Shown here in pieces: positions 25,101 through 35,671 of a stretch of 64,000 bases of DNA. Both the position numbers and the translations under genes were made by a program. Below the pieces are notes generated by a model. It was given only the letters and a program-made list of their open reading frames with translations. It did not search any database and was not told the origin of the DNA. The number at the start of each line of letters is the position of its first letter. Position 1 is the stretch's first letter. Source of the stretch: Phallus indusiatus (lineage: Eukaryota > Basidiomycota > Agaricomycetes > Phallales > Phallaceae); assembly GCA_027605045.1 (NCBI GenBank), contig JAQFWX010000016.1, forward strand, positions 951,051 to 1,015,050, in the 5' to 3' direction.

Positions 25101-27603
25101 TAGGTCGAAGTCATATGGTTGATGGCGAGCAATATAATCACATCTTAGGACGTTTAATTTAAGGAATGGTAGTGGCAAGATAGAGCGAAGGTTTCAAAAA
25201 GACCATTTATTATCGGAAAACGGGACGAATCTTGTGTTTTTAATGACCAGTAAGTATGTCTCGCTTATTCCTATAATTTGACTAAGAAAAGATTAGGGGA
25301 AGTGGTTGGAGCATGAAACGCAAAGTCTGGCACTACCAGATAGTGGGCCTCTGAGGAAGCCAATAAGCGATGTACTTATGACTCGGGAAATTTTTCTTCT
25401 TCTTAGAGGTCCAAATTTCATGTGCCTCAGTAATCCCACGAGTAGGCCGATTAAGCCAACTGGCCCCTTTATCGTAATTGTTACACCGTTAGCATATATA
25501 AACTTAACGCGAAACCAAATGACCGACTCAACAACCTCCATTCTTTTTCTTCCACTTTCCTTAATTCTTTATTCTCTCTTTTTCGGGGCATTTTACCTTC
25601 TTGTAGGAGATATCAGCTGGATTGGCATCAGAGCGAGCAACGTTGTGGACGGCTCGGGGATCTGGGTCCAGCACATAACCTGTGTTCGAACTCAGGCACC
25701 CGATACATAGTCAAAAGCTGCTCATTGACTAAGCCAGAGTCTTGCGGGAGACTTGTGATCGTTATCGTTCACCTGGTTCAATGTGTCGTTTCACTATTGA
25801 GTTGAACGCAAGGCGGCAGTAACGAGATACCATAAAGTGTCTCTCTGTCTTTATTCACGTAGAAATTGAAATCAACTTTGGAAAAAGCGTAGGAACGGGA
25901 TTCCCCTTTCTGATTGACATTAAGGAGTACAAAGACACTGAATTCAAGTTCTTAAGACGTGAGAATAGAAACGTTTGACGTTTAGACTTGTTAAGGTTCT
26001 TTCTCAGAAGTCCGGTAGAATATAGTTGCTTTTCAGAAAAAGGAAAGCGCGCCTACAGAAACAAAAACAGGATGGACGCTGTCTACTAACCCGGGCTCCT
26101 ATCTAATCAATCTAACCGGCGGCGAAACTTGGACCTGAAAACGTGGCATAAATTCCATGAGATTTATAGGATTGGATGAGGGGCACTATCGTGAAAGTTT
26201 TCTGAGTCATGAAATTCGAGAGAAAGAATAAAAAAAGATGAACGACCGATATTATTATGTCCGATTAGCCCCGTAATCCAGTTTGACAGCCTGAGTAATA
26301 AATATATATCGTCGGCGTGTTCAGGTGACCTTCTAAAAAGAATATGAAAAAACCACTTGACTCCAACGCTTAAGGAATTGCACCGAGGTATGGCCATAGT
26401 TTTCCTTTTTCTATTGTATAAGTTTAATTAGTTTCGGAGGCCGCATTCAGCTACAAAATATTTGTGAGTACCAAGCAATAACGAGAAGGCATACATCCAG
26501 TCTCAGTGATTCAGCTGTAATAACATTGAGGGACTTGAGGCCTTGAGGCTTCTATGATAGAAGATGGTTTCGCCAGCGCCGCCATAATCATTCGATGAGT
26601 ACCCCCAGGGTGCTTTCTATTATTACTCGGTTGTAAATCTCAAGCATCGGGGTATTGTATCTTGCCGTTTGGATACACATCTGTGGGTTGGGTTAAGGTT
26701 TACACCATTGACTTGACTCGTAAAGCGTGAAGCCTCGTACAGGGTCTCATGACGTTGTTTTGCGAGTGGCTGAGTCGCTACGTAATTTGATGCTGCGCGT
26801 AACCACAAAGAATATTGACCAATAAATAATCATTATTTATTTGTTTCGCCAATGCATGTCAAAGTGTGGCGCATCTTGGGCGTGTAACTTTCGACAAGTT
26901 TCGGGTTCGATTCGTTCCAACAATTTGTCTAGTGAATAATAATATCATGACACAATACCTACAAATAATGATGAATCACTCACAGTGGAAATAAAATAAC
27001 CGAAAAGGAATCACATATGTCCAAATAGAACATACAGATCGTGTCATATCAGAGTTAAAATAAAATTTGACTTTCTTCGTCGACGCCGGCCACTTTCAGA
27101 ATCATTTCACACGACTTTCCGAAGACAGAGTAAGACTGCGACCCATTTTTTCAACCCAATTTACGATAAGCGGAAGTGAGTCATACCTTTAACAAAAATA
27201 ATAAATGGCACTCATGGCTAAAGTATATTGCGACACGAAGATCAGGACAAAAGCACTAGACCAGCGCCTCTCATCTCAGATTTGGGCTGTCGACTCGGAA
27301 TCGGACCGTGACTGACAGGTGAATTCAAACGAATTGCGACTTCCGCGACAGCCTAAAATGTCCCGAAATTCAACGACATCTTTATATTTTTCATACTAAA
27401 CATGTAAATAACAAATTGTAACAAACAAAGAGAAAAAAGAACAGCTGCTGCATACAATTCATTTTCAAAGAACACCAAGATTCGACAGAACTTCCATACA
27501 CCATTCACTTACAATTACAGAGATATTGAGTCAAATCCACCTTCCTTTCCTTCCTTCCCTGAGAAGCTTTGTTTCAAAGATATTAACCAAGAAATTTCAC
27601 AAT
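22190..27603. other. Gene-poor region of 5.4 kb
   Basis: No frame here has convincing motifs or a consistent exon chain. Candidates such as 23805-24146, 24247-24465 (with a short VYEPIELLRKCMACTMFN segment, faintly like a fungal P450) and 25306-25710 (with a hydrophobic stretch) are isolated. The sequence could hold old decayed genes, long untranslated regions or a non-coding RNA. A GGTTCGATTC near 26900 looks like a tRNA B box but no tRNA folds around it. Confidence 0.45.
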
Positions 27604-30600
27604 TCAAATCTTATTCGAGGTGGAAGATAGTGTAGGCACAAATATGTCTTCCAACACGTGTTGGACAATGACTTCGTCGGGCACGTCTCCTTTTGATAGC
27701 ATTGTATGTTTCTTGATATGCATCGGAACCAAGGTATTGAGCTGGGGATATGAACGCGTAGTAAAGCCCATCTACAAAATATGTTACCTACGGCTTGAAA
27801 CCGAGAGCCAATGAAACTAAACTTACTGCGTTCAATCGATCGTTCACCTCCTGAGTGAGACGTTCAGTAGAAGAGCGATTACCACGTGGGGGGGTCGAAG
27901 TTACAGGACCAGCGGTAGCAAGTTGGGGACTGTAGAAAAGGAGAATAAGCCCTTGAACAACATGGCTAACGAAGACCATATACATACGGAATGGGTAAAG
28001 CCTTCTCGGTACCAGACTCGCTTTCAGATGCATTACCAGACACAGGTGCAGCTGTGAGAGAGGCGACTGGCGGTTGCGGAGCACGCCGACCACTTAACCT
28101 CGCTAACCTCCTGGCCTCCCTCTGAGCCTGTCTTTCAGCTCTTTCCTTCTCTTTCTGTGCTTTCCTCTCTTCGCGCTCCCTCCTGTATTCTTCTTTCTTC
28201 TCTTTGTATATTCGCTTAGCCTCTTCCAATTCGAAATATGTATCATCTATAGAAGGCTTCTTTGCTATTGCAGAAGAAGGCACGACGGCGACAGACGATC
28301 CGGGCGTTTCCGTTGCAGAGGCAGCACCAAAAGACGGGGCAGGAGATCGAGTGGCGACAATGGGCGCAGGAGGTACTATTACAATAGGCTGGGATTGTTG
28401 CGTTTCAGGTGAACGTGTAACCTCTGGGACTATTACTATGGTTTGCTCAGGAGGGGGAGGTGGTGGCGGTGGAGGAGGCGGCGGCGGTCCCGTAAAGGAT
28501 GGCGGAAGAGTATTGCTTCTTCTCATATTTGCACCGGCCCCAATACCAGGATAACCATTGCGACGATAGTCTCTTGGATCCATATACATATCGTGATCGG
28601 GATGACCATAGCGATAACTGTAAGGTGACGGGACGTAGTACGGTCCAGGTGGGGGTCCTGCAGGCGGAGGATATGCAGACCCTCCGGCAGCACTGGATTG
28701 AGAGCGATGATGTCCAGATCTGCTGTAGGGATATGGTGAAGGAATTGCTACAGACGGGGATGGAACACCGTACGCATTGCGTTCGCTATTTGGTCCTCTG
28801 GGAGTAGGTGGACCCCATACAACAGGTATGTATGGCGGCCCAGGGTATCCGTATTTCTCTCTAGGGCGACGAGGGGCGCGAACACTGCTGGAATAGAAAT
28901 GATCGTTCCTATCGGGGCTTGGAGAACGGGTCGATGGCCTCGATAAACTACGTGCGTCGGGGGATATTTCCTGTACGTTAATCAAAGGAGTTGCTTTGAC
29001 TAAGGGCGTTCCCCCAGCACGCGCAGGAGACTCAGCGCGTGGGGCACGAAGAGAGGAGTCAAGTATACGGCCGGTTAGTTCCTGGGCTTCCGTCTGTCTC
29101 TGAGTCTGCGAAGCACCTGTCGCAGTAGAGAAAGGTACAGCCTCCGTGAGCCCAAGGGATGTGCTAGATCCAAGAACGGTTCCCAGAGACCGAAAAACGT
29201 TTCCCAAAGCTTCCGCAATCTTGCGTCCAGCTTCTGCTTGAGCTTGACCAGAGATATCCTTAGCAGCCGACGCAGATTCGGTCAGTATAACGTCACGAGC
29301 TTGTATTGCGTCGCTGACAACAGTGTCTCTGATGTTTCGAATCGCGTCGGTTGCGTTATTCCAATAAACGCCTTGACTAGCGTTGCGAACGATGTTGCGC
29401 AGACCCTCCGAAAGTTCAGGATGTTCATTAAATGCTTGAGTCAGAGCATCTAAAAGCGAGGCGATATCATTGGTCAAAGAAGGGGTGGTAGTGTTAGTAA
29501 CCTCATTTGTTGTTGGGATAAAAGACTTTGGTAATATGAAGAGAGGAGGATCAGGCTCATAAATGGTCATATCGGGAGGCCGTTGAATTATTTCACTTTC
29601 TTCTGAGATTGGGGGCACTGCAATCACGATAGGTTCGGGTGTCGGAATGGAACGTATGTCCAAGCTTGCCGGTGCACCTCGTGGTGATGTGGTATCAATG
29701 GTCGGAATAATAGGGGTGGGATGTTCAGAAATAACTCGAGAAGATCGTGTGGAGTATCTGCCAATCGATGGCTCACGGGGAGGAAGGGTATTGAATTGGA
29801 ATCCTGGCGATCTGGAATGTGACCGGCCACGCGCAGGATCGACGAGGTGATTGTCAACCGGTGAGGCCTTTTCCACCATATCAAATTCGCTGTGTTGAGA
29901 GGATTGTGGGGATTGCACCTTAAATTTCTCTGAGTTGAGCATATCGAATTGATTGGGGTTACTTGAGCCGGTAGATATGGAACGGGACCCCCTTTCTGAT
30001 CCAGATTTCGTGCTGGGCCTGGACAAAGATCTGTTACTAAAGGCGTATACATGGATTGGCTTTTTGTCCGGTAGATCATTGTCCAGGATCGAATCAATTG
30101 AAGAAGCGTCGTCCTCGTCCTCGTCCTCTTGTGCTTGTGGTTTACCGCCTGGTATATTCAAGTAGGACCTTGCGTCATCGTCATCGACTAGCTCCTCAAT
30201 TCCACTTCGAGCAGTCGACCTTTTTTCATCTTCTTCATCAACTATTTCTTCAATATGGGCTCCCGTCTCGCCATGCGCGTGAAGTCGACTGGGAGTCAAT
30301 GGTTCAGTGGCGAACATTGGTGTCCATTGCTCACTGAAATCCACAAGAATATCGGTTGGTGGCCTGGGCGGTCTTCTAGGCCTTTGATCAATAACATTGA
30401 ACTTGAAAGGATGGGTATGGATCGCGGGGATTGTGGAATAGTAATTTTGCAGTTCCTCATTAGTCATAATAGTAATACATTCTCTTTTCTATGTGGTGAG
30501 TTTTCGACACCAAAGAATTCAAGAAACGCGTACCCTTCACTATAGGAATAATATAATTGTCAGAACTGATACAAAAATAGTTCGATAAAGGAACCCACCT

Positions 30601-30747
30601 ATCAGCGTAAGATACTGCAATGTCCGCAGGCGGAATGCTGTAGATGCGATGAATGTAAGCAGCTAGATCTTGCCAAATAGGAGGCTCTTGAAAAGTTGCT
30701 AGTCGAATAGTGCCCTCATGACAAAGTTTGAATTGTATAGGTGACAT
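27604..30747 (-). CDS. Large PB1-domain protein with disordered tail (gene C)
   Basis: Exons 30599-30747, 30534-30539 (6 nt), 27988-30483, 27827-27929 and 27604-27771 close to 973 aa. The PB1 domain has IQFKLCH (basic strand), IWQDLAAYIHRIYSI, an OPCA segment SYADSEGECITI completed by the microexon, and a last strand PFKFNVID. The body is disordered: acidic patches, Ser/Arg repeats, an alanine-rich amphipathic segment (SASAAKDISGQAQAEAGRKI), polyproline, then a highly charged helix beginning FELEEAKRIYKEKKEEYRR, whose EEAK/RxIYKxKK core is shared with gene A. The acceptor of exon 3 is AAAAG|A at 30484; the stronger-looking ATAG five bases upstream would break the frame. The role is unknown; a scaffold function is inference. 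Confidence 0.82.
30534..30539 (-). other. 6-nt microexon in PB1 OPCA motif, gene C
   Basis: The minus strand reads CCTATAG|TGAAGG|GTACGC, between introns of 59 nt (30540-30598) and 50 nt (30484-30533). It contributes Glu-Gly to ADSEGECITI, at the position where genes A and B have Asp-Gly. Confidence 0.75.
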
Positions 30748-30867
30748 GGTGGCAGGAGAACAAAAAGGTTCGGGTATATATGAAGGTGGATGGCGAGATT
30801 GCGAACACAGCCTTCTCAGAACAGGCGGAACCGTGACTTCACCGCTGTCACAGTCACATCCATAAAA
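30748..30867. promoter_or_regulatory. Short bidirectional promoter of gene C and the pantothenate kinase locus
   Basis: Only 120 bp separate the two divergent start codons. A TATATA-like element lies near 30775 close to the gene C start. Both transcripts must have very short leaders or overlap. Confidence 0.45.
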
Positions 30868-32908
30868 ATGGAAGAAAGGCCAGCGAGTCAGCGACTGGGA
30901 AAGTATTCCATGGTTTGTGAATGTAAACATTACATTCACCAAGGCCTGTCCTGAAACAAAATATCAGGCCCATCACTCTCCTACTGTCAAAATCATCAAA
31001 GTCGATACCCGCGGCGCTGTGGTCTTGCACGAAGGATCTCCGAAGGTTTAACTAGTCCCTGTATCGTTTGACCATCAGACTGACTCTATTATTGTTTCCT
31101 TTTTTGAAGACCCGAGATAGCAGAGAAATATACCTGCCTAACTACATTGAATCCGTATCTCACATTGTAGTAGATGTGCGTTGCGCTAACTAACACTTTA
31201 CTCTATGTGTGTGCTTTTCTCTGACACGCCTTTGTTCTCTTTTCATCTCTTTTCAGGATTGGCGGATCATTAGCCAAAGTAGTGTATTTCACCCGTTCTC
31301 TAGAACCATCGCCGTCGGTCTTAAACGGAAACAGAAGCGGATACGGATACAGCAATGGATCGTCTCACAGTCCTGATAAGTCGCCTAAGCATCTAAAGCC
31401 TGGCAATCGTACACTACCACCCCTGGAAGACGTCTCTTCTCACTCTCCAGCGGTACCCTTACTCCGTCCGCCCTAGAACCAAACTCGACACCATTGGACG
31501 AGAGCAGCCTTACTTCTAAACTAGTCTGGGTCAGCGCAATGAAACACCTTCTGGGCGGATCTCTCAACTTTGAAAGATTCCAGACATCCAACATCGAGGA
31601 TTGTGTTAGCTTCATCCATTCCTCCATAAGTCGCTCAACCCAAGTTAACCACTTCTCCGAAGAAGAGGTAAAGAAGAGCGTAAAGATCATGGCTACCGGT
31701 GGTGGCGGTGCTCATCGTTTTTACGAGCTATTCAGCAGCTCATTAGGTGTGGAAATGCGCCGTGAAGATGAGATGGAATGTTTGACCAAGGGCTTGCGGT
31801 TTTTCACACACATACCCAAAAAAGTGTACTACTTCTCCGAGCAATTAATTCACTTCGTTACTCATTCTGATAAATGTTCGTTGGCCTCGGCTTCTTCAGC
31901 TTCCACTTCCGTTCCGACACTAGCACAAGCACAAGCACGAGTGAATGGAGTTAGGAACAGAGCTTTGCCCGCGGAGCCGCATGAACTTCTCCGAACCCAC
32001 CAGGTACAGCGTATCGTTTGCCGTCCCAAGTTCCCATACTTGTTGGTCAACATCGGGTCAGGTGTCTCAAGGTTGATGAGGATGGCAAGTTTGAACGTGT
32101 CAGCGGGACAAGTCTCGGAGGCGGTACCCTTTGGGGTATACTGAGTCTATTAATACCTGCCACTAGTTTCGATGGTACAGTTCTTTGTCTTATGTTAGAC
32201 ATGTTGGAGCTAGCCGAGGAAGGAGATAACGCAACGGTCGATATGCTCGTTGGTGACATATATGGGCAGGACTACTCTCGCCTCGGTCTAAAGTCGACAA
32301 TGATCGCCTCTTCGTTCGGTAAAGTCAAGAAAGGCGAGGCTAACAAGAAACGCAGTTTTACCCTTGAAGATATTAGCCATAGTTTGCTCTTCGCTATCAG
32401 TAATAACATCGGACAAATAGTGTATGTCATTCATCTTCTTTTGTCGATTCCTTCCTCAGCCTTGAGGCAGATACATGAACGCGAAAAAGTACAACCTTGA
32501 CAGTATTTATTCCGGTGGATGTTTCATCAGAGGTGAATCTTGTTTGGCTTCTTTTGACATACTTCGCTTTTATTCCTTACATCCATATTTTTTTCTCCCT
32601 AGGTCATGTATCGCAACTCTATCTTACGCAATTCGCTTCTGGAGTCAAGGTACTAAGCGTGCTCTTTTTTTTCGTCACGAAGGCTTCTTGTAAGTTTTCC
32701 CTAAGATGAATCTTCTAGATTACGTAGAGATTTATTCATGATGATTTGTAGAGGCGCGATCGGTGCCTGGATCAAGAAGGATCACCATGATCTATATCAC
32801 CCATTTTATCCTATTTTATCCCATTTTATATTATTCATACCAATAAGTAAAATTTGCAGCGAGCCTCGACTCCGTTTATCATCCTTGACGGTTTTCACAT
32901 CTTTTTGA
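30868..32908 (+). pseudogene. CAB1: Pantothenate kinase (eukaryotic type) with frame breaks
   Basis: Eukaryotic pantothenate kinase starts coenzyme A synthesis by phosphorylating pantothenate. The family landmarks are all present in order: LPNYIESVSHIVVD, IGGSLAKVVYF, VKIMATGGGAHRFYE-like core (ATGGGGAHRF), EDEMECLTKGL, PYLLVNIGSGVS, KVDEDGKFERVSGTSLGGGT, GDNATVDMLVGDIYG, SNNIGQI, SGGCFIRG and YAIRFWSQGT. However they do not lie in one frame. Near 32071 GSGVS runs into KVDED out of frame, as if 7 nt were missing, and near 32613 the same happens between HVS and TLSYAIRF. The junction 31177/31257 before IGGS also fits no GT donor in phase. Two GT..AG in-frame segments of 27 nt and 24 nt interrupt conserved text. 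It is either a recent pseudogene or an assembly with small deletions; no stop-riddled decay is seen. A tentative start is ATG 30868. Confidence 0.75.
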
Positions 32909-33234
32909 ACAGATCAATATTACTTATTGCATCAACCATAATATCTTTGTTTCACGAAAGTATAAGTCACTGATATTTTGGAATGAAATAGCGAAGAGTA
33001 TATGGACGTGCATTTAGTATATTATTTATATTATTATATATGCCGACTAATATCAAAATACATATGACAGATGGCAGATGAAATACCTTAAGATCACTTG
33101 ACGCAAACGGCAAGACAAAGACACTGAATTAATAATAAACAAAAAGTATGAGAAACTCATGATTGACTAAATGCAGCGACGATTTGAATAACGGAAATTG
33201 AGTAATTACTCTTACAGGCTAATGGTAAACGCTG
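32909..33234. other. Intergenic region, no gene seen
   Basis: AT-rich spacer between the pantothenate kinase locus and the next minus-strand gene. Just before it, at about 32800-32830, TTTTATCC-like units are repeated three times. Confidence 0.4.
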
Positions 33235-34176
33235 TTAAATTCCAATTTGACACATTTCTGAAAGAAGAATCACGAATTGAAAGGGGATACGGCCTTCTGG
33301 GATATTACCCATGATATCAATTCGATAAACCTGAGTAATTTTCTCTTTGCTTGGCTCTAATGTTCCACTCCGAGTCAGGACGCGTCGGATAATATTCCGG
33401 GTTCTCTGACCGCGTATAACATTATTGATAGCCACGAGCAATTTACCGTATACATGGACTTTCTCGAGATCCGCATCTTCGATGGTTGCAAAAAGCTTCA
33501 TCGTGGGGTCAAGAACATAGTCATCTGAAAGTGTGAAATCCTTTAATCCTTTGAACCAGATCTTGTATTTGCTTTGTATCTCAGATACTTGATTTTGGAG
33601 AGAGAACTTCGGAATTCGTCTCCTTTGGAGGTATCCCCTTTGGAAGCGGAGCACGTGCAGATGATTTTCTTGTTGGCTCTTGCCTTGCAGCTGCGAGAAG
33701 AGCAATGTCGCAATAGTCAATGCATATTTGTTCATAGAAGAGAATCTTCCGTGCAGCGAATAATTGAAAGGAGAACGAGAGCATGTCGAAGCGTAACACA
33801 ACATTTGGCCGACAGCTGTTTCAATTGTATTAATAATAGTTCTGCATCAAACGTGCATATCAACAACGAAATTTTAAAAGAACCTGTGATTGATCCAAGC
33901 AATGTCCTTGCACATCGCACTATACCTGTCTTCCAGCTGACCTTGTTTGAACTTGAGAGGTTTAACTTCGTATCCATTAGCCCATTTCCTCACAAGACCA
34001 AGACGAGTTTCTTCATCTGCAGATTTGCCAGAGAGAATGATTTGGCCCATTTTTATTAACCGTTTGGCAAAAATACCCAGTCCTATATGCTGGGCCGCTG
34101 TAACCCATAACTGGGGCGCGAAGGTGGAGCAGTGGGTGGGGTAATCCAGGTGTGTCCAAAATCGCTATACCATCAT
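33235..34176 (-). CDS. Unrecognised protein, 279 aa, three exons
   Basis: Exons 34171-34176 (two Met codons), 33884-34110 and 33235-33841 join in phase to 279 aa. The introns have proper GT..AG ends (GTATAG..CCCAG and GTTCTT..TGCAG). The N-terminal part is helical and amphipathic (LWVTAAQHIGLGIFAKRLIKMG), followed by ADEETRLGLVRKWANGYEVKP and then a long single-frame stretch ending GNIPEGRIPFQFVILLS. I recognise no domain. A segment DPTMKLFATIED..VHVYGKLLVAINN weakly recalls RMKLFQWRD..LYRLYALIIIGD in the next gene, so the two may be distant relatives. The 5' end is tentative. Confidence 0.55.
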
Positions 34177-34640
34177 TCATTAGACTATATACCGCGACTA
34201 ATAACACGGGACAAGAGAATATATTACGGACGGCTTCCCAGCAAGTCTAGAAATGCCGCACAAAGGACGAGATTGAAAAAGCTGATCTACAGCGGATACC
34301 AGAATGATTCAAGTCACAAAGATAAGCGTTATGAGCCATAAGCGGAGCATAATAATGTAACTTAGATCTCACGATAAATTACCTAATAAATGACCGTCTA
34401 TATCTTCCGTTGTTAATGTCGTTGGCGAGTCTAAAATGTAGTATATGTATGAGGAGGACAAAGTGAGAACTAGATATTCCATAGTTGAATAGCGTCGGCC
34501 ATGATATTTCTCTTTACAAAGGGCCCCAAGACATTTTGCTGGCGTTTACTGTATTTTTCCGCGTCTTCCTCCGGGTTCAGTGTCCCCTTCCATCCCGGAA
34601 TGAGGCTTAGAATTTCGGGTAAAGGGCCAATGAGGCTACA
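34177..34640. other. Intergenic region, no gene seen
   Basis: A 464-bp spacer with only short frames. Confidence 0.4.
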
Positions 34641-35361
34641 TCATACAGGAGGAGCTTCATAGGGTGGATTCTCGTCTTTCTGAGATTCCGCAATAAGCCA
34701 AGGCTTGTGGACGCTAATGCCCCTTCTCAGTCCTATACTAATTTTATAGTTGAAGGAAGAAACAAGGGCGTCGACGACGCTGGCAAGAACAGCGCGACAC
34801 ACAGAATCTGAATCCTTAGGATCTGGGATATCAACCAGTCGCCAAGAGGGTTGGGTATCAAAGAAGTATTGCGACTCCTGAACAATACCTGACTGGTCTC
34901 CAATGATTATAAGAGCGTAGAGCCGATAAAGAGAGCGAAGTGATGTATCACGCCACTGAAAGAGCTTCATCCGAGTAATGGGAGTGTAAGCCTGGTCAAT
35001 CGAGCTGCTGTTATGGAAGAGTTCCTGGGAGGTTTGTAGCTGGGTGACACTCAGAAGTGGCGGAATACCAAATTTCCATGGAATGGGATTCAGCAATGAA
35101 AACAAGGTTGATATGGGATCATAGCAGCTAAGAAGTTGATGTTAAAATGCTCGGATTATAACCAACATTAAAACTAGGTGGTCACCAGAAAACAGATAGA
35201 ATCTGAGTGGTATAGAACTTGCGGACAGGATAAGTGTAACGGAACCAACGGCTCTGGATCTTATTGAGCGTTCTCCTGAGAGCTGAAGGATTTCGATCTA
35301 GCTTTCTGGGACCTTCGTAGACATATAGAGGAACTCCAGGACGGGGCATATCATAGGACAT
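34641..35361 (-). CDS. Unrecognised protein, at least 220 aa
   Basis: Exons 35186-35361 and 34641-35127 are joined across a 58-nt intron (GTGACC..CTTAG) in phase. The protein begins MSYDMPRPGVPLYVYEGPRK, continues with a basic stretch SRWFRYTYPVRKFYTTQ and ends EAPPV. More coding sequence may lie upstream: a frame just 5' (GHGPYV) ends near a plausible splice site, but I could not close the phase. No domain is recognised. It lies in a row of three minus-strand genes of unknown function. Confidence 0.5.
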
Positions 35362-35671
35362 GATAAAGGAATCTGCGACACGGAAATAGCGCTCGCAACA
35401 AACAAACACAAATAAAATACTTTTATGACGTAGGGGCCGTGGCCGCAGTAAAATTTCAAGTTGTGGGTACTGAATCGCTCAAGTGTGAAATACCGAGCAG
35501 ATATCATTTTGAAACCGAGAAACTGTGATGTACATATATCTAAATACAACATCTAGTTTGTGAATATAAAGCATTGTTGCATGTGATAGAACTGTATACT
35601 GTTCACATTTTGAAGGAACATTAGACGACAAGATTCAGTCACCTTTTTCAAAGCTTCGTTTTCAACACATG
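35362..35671. other. Spacer between two unrecognised minus-strand genes
   Basis: About 310 bp. It may include a 5' exon of the preceding gene; nothing else is visible. Confidence 0.35.

Noticed and set aside
25306..25710. 134-codon ORF with a hydrophobic stretch
   Set aside because: It stands alone in a gene-poor region with an overlapping opposite frame of equal quality; no motif.
26890..26925. tRNA-like B box GGTTCGATTC
   Set aside because: The T stem does not pair (G-G mismatch) and no A box or acceptor stem lies at the right distance.
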